From contig NZ_JAOQNK010000001.1 in NCBI RefSeq assembly GCF_025961315.1, positions 1,922,001 to 1,986,000 on the forward strand: a stretch of DNA of 64,000 nucleotides. Direction: 5' to 3'. Of the stretch, positions 63,004-64,000 are shown one piece after another. Position 1 is the stretch's first letter. Each line of letters opens with the position of its first letter. Origin of the DNA: Sphingobacterium kitahiroshimense (lineage in GTDB: Bacteria; Bacteroidota; Bacteroidia; Sphingobacteriales; Sphingobacteriaceae). Position numbers and translations under genes: made by a program. Below the pieces are notes generated by a model. That model saw only the letters and a program-made list of their open reading frames with translations. It was not told where the DNA came from and searched no databases.

Positions 63004-63685
63004 ATTTTATGTTATAATGGTGTTAACCGAATTTATAAAAGACAAATCATTTTAAAAAAATTATTTAAAAAATATAACATTTTACTTAACGCAAACGATT
63101 GTTTTTCGCAATCAACTATACTATTTGTAACAAAAGCATAGTAAAAACTATTTCACAATCAAAATATTAATTACTATTAAAGAAAAATTACAAGCACATT
63201 GATCAGTGATGAGGTCATAAAACTGATTTTTCTTATAGTGAGTGTGGATTATAATTCATTTAGGCAAGTAAACATAGAATAGATTTAAATTTCTAGTAGA
63301 GGTGTTCAAAACCTGAATCATCAATAGCTAGATTTTTTTTTATTCCAGCCTCCTACTTACACCCAAAAAAATTATTATGATTCTTTTTATCTTTCTTATA
63401 CAGCGGAAAGATGTTAATGATATAATAAAACGAAAATAATTACTGCAGGTAGCTTTTACACGAAAAAAATCATAAATTTTTAACAGATAAAAGATTGACT
63501 ATTTTATATTGATTTTTTTTAAAAAACCTTTCTAAACGTAACTTAAAACAATATTCATATTAAATTATAAGCGCTGAATTACAGATAGTTAAAAACTAAT
63601 AATTACTATTATTTAAAAATAAATGCTGTAATATGAAAACTAAAAAATATATTTGTCTACCAAATCGATAGATTTAATATTAAAT
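63004..63685. other. AT-rich divergent intergenic region
   Basis: No gene seen in 680 bases between the metzincin-like lipoprotein and the SusC-like gene. It ends in the SusC-like promoter. Nothing else stands out apart from AACGCAAACGATTG near 63089-63102, which looks like half of a LacI-type site but has no clear partner. Confidence 0.5.
63648..63655 (+). promoter_or_regulatory. -7 promoter box of the SusC-like gene
   Basis: TATATTTG matches TAnnTTTG, 30 bases before the ATG at 63686. The -33 position has GCTG only. Confidence 0.55.
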
Positions 63686-64000
63686 ATGAAAAGAACATTA
63701 CTAAATTTTATTATCATCGCGATTATTGGGGTGGCCAAAACTACTCCATCTTTTGCTCAAGGGTCCAATATTATTGAACTCACCGGTCATATTATTGACC
63801 AGAACACAAAAGAACCTTTGCCCGGAATTACCATTACAATTCAAGGAACTGTAAACGGAACATCAACGAATAACAAAGGTGATTTTAAACTCAACACAAA
63901 GGCAAAATATCCTTTTACATTAAAAGTATCTGGAGTTGGTTTTGAAACAAAAACTTACGAAGTAACAGGTCCAGAATCCAACTTAAATTTAGCATTATTG
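63686..64000 (+). CDS. SusC/RagA-like TonB-dependent receptor, 5' part only
   Basis: An open frame of 105 codons runs off the window end. The translation begins MKRTLLNFIIIAIIGVAKTT then PSFAQ, a signal peptide, followed by a carboxypeptidase-like regulatory domain (ELTGHIIDQNTKEPLPGITI, then TIQGTVNGTSTNNKGDFKLN). This arrangement is the N terminus of SusC/RagA-type TonB-linked outer-membrane proteins. The plug and barrel should follow outside the window, probably with a SusD partner. A long leader and divergent surface protease suggest a nutrient-uptake locus starting here (inference). Confidence 0.85.
   Translation, partial: MKRTLLNFIIIAIIGVAKTTPSFAQGSNIIELTGHIIDQNTKEPLPGITITIQGTVNGTSTNNKGDFKLNTKAKYPFTLKVSGVGFETKTYEVTGPESNLNLALL

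Noticed and set aside
63004..63685. Regulatory RNA or small gene in the long gap before the SusC-like gene
   Set aside because: No long stems, terminators or coding bias seen; only the -7 box at its right end is supportable.

Overview
The window looks like an AT-rich chromosomal segment of a Bacteroidota member, most likely Sphingobacteriaceae (Sphingobacterium or Pedobacter type). The signs are family content (DUF4290, DUF4905, DUF4249 beside a TonB-dependent receptor, DUF4268, TIGR02757, a SusC-like protein), few Shine-Dalgarno sites, and many copies of the Bacteroidota -7 promoter box TAnnTTTG just upstream of genes. One of these, before purH, is a complete TTTG-N19-TATCTTTG promoter. The genus is inferred, not proven.

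Layout. 1-5 kb: a secreted protein of unknown function, tRNA-Arg(ACG), an alpha/beta hydrolase, a small membrane protein, and a TetR / nitroreductase / DsbA-like operon. 5-14 kb: smc, a YceI lipoprotein, murA with a DUF4290 protein, and a UvrD/PcrA helicase with a TTG start. 14-20.5 kb: a methyltransferase divergent from a LysR regulator, a TIGR02757 protein, and a proS / NAD(P)-binding protein / cystathionine synthase-lyase operon. 20.5-29 kb: a Gly/Tyr/Trp-rich lipoprotein with an outer-membrane barrel, an NfeD membrane protease, DUF4905, a LysM protein, uridine kinase and purH. 29-39 kb: fabV, a DMT exporter, an ABC exporter, an S1/P1 nuclease, a frameshifted DUF4268 gene, a lipocalin, a DUF937-OmpA protein and an alkaline phosphatase. 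39-44 kb: terC, apt, a ComEA-like helix-hairpin-helix protein and an RND/MacA-type adaptor with a TolC protein. 44-52.7 kb: a polysaccharide deacetylase, a TonB receptor with DUF4249 lipoprotein, an esterase, a DUF4377-META protein, a PEP-mutase-like enzyme, a TlpA thioredoxin and a MaoC hydratase. 52.7-57 kb: a translationally coupled TolC / EmrA / EmrB-type efflux operon. 58-60 kb: an intact IS4-family element with inverted repeats and target duplication. 60-64 kb: an ABC-F ATPase, a metzincin-like lipoprotein with a discoidin domain, and the start of a SusC-like receptor cut by the window end.

Most of this is ordinary core genome. The points worth attention are a MurA with Asp in place of the fosfomycin-target Cys, an ABC-F protein with one intact and one doubly degenerate ATP site, a DUF4268 gene broken by what looks like loss of one 5-bp repeat unit, a fold-back structure over the transposase start in the IS, a perfect 50-bp palindrome between convergent genes, and two apparently leaderless promoters. 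I found no CRISPR array, prophage, rRNA, or defence or biosynthetic island, and no convincing undescribed multi-gene system.
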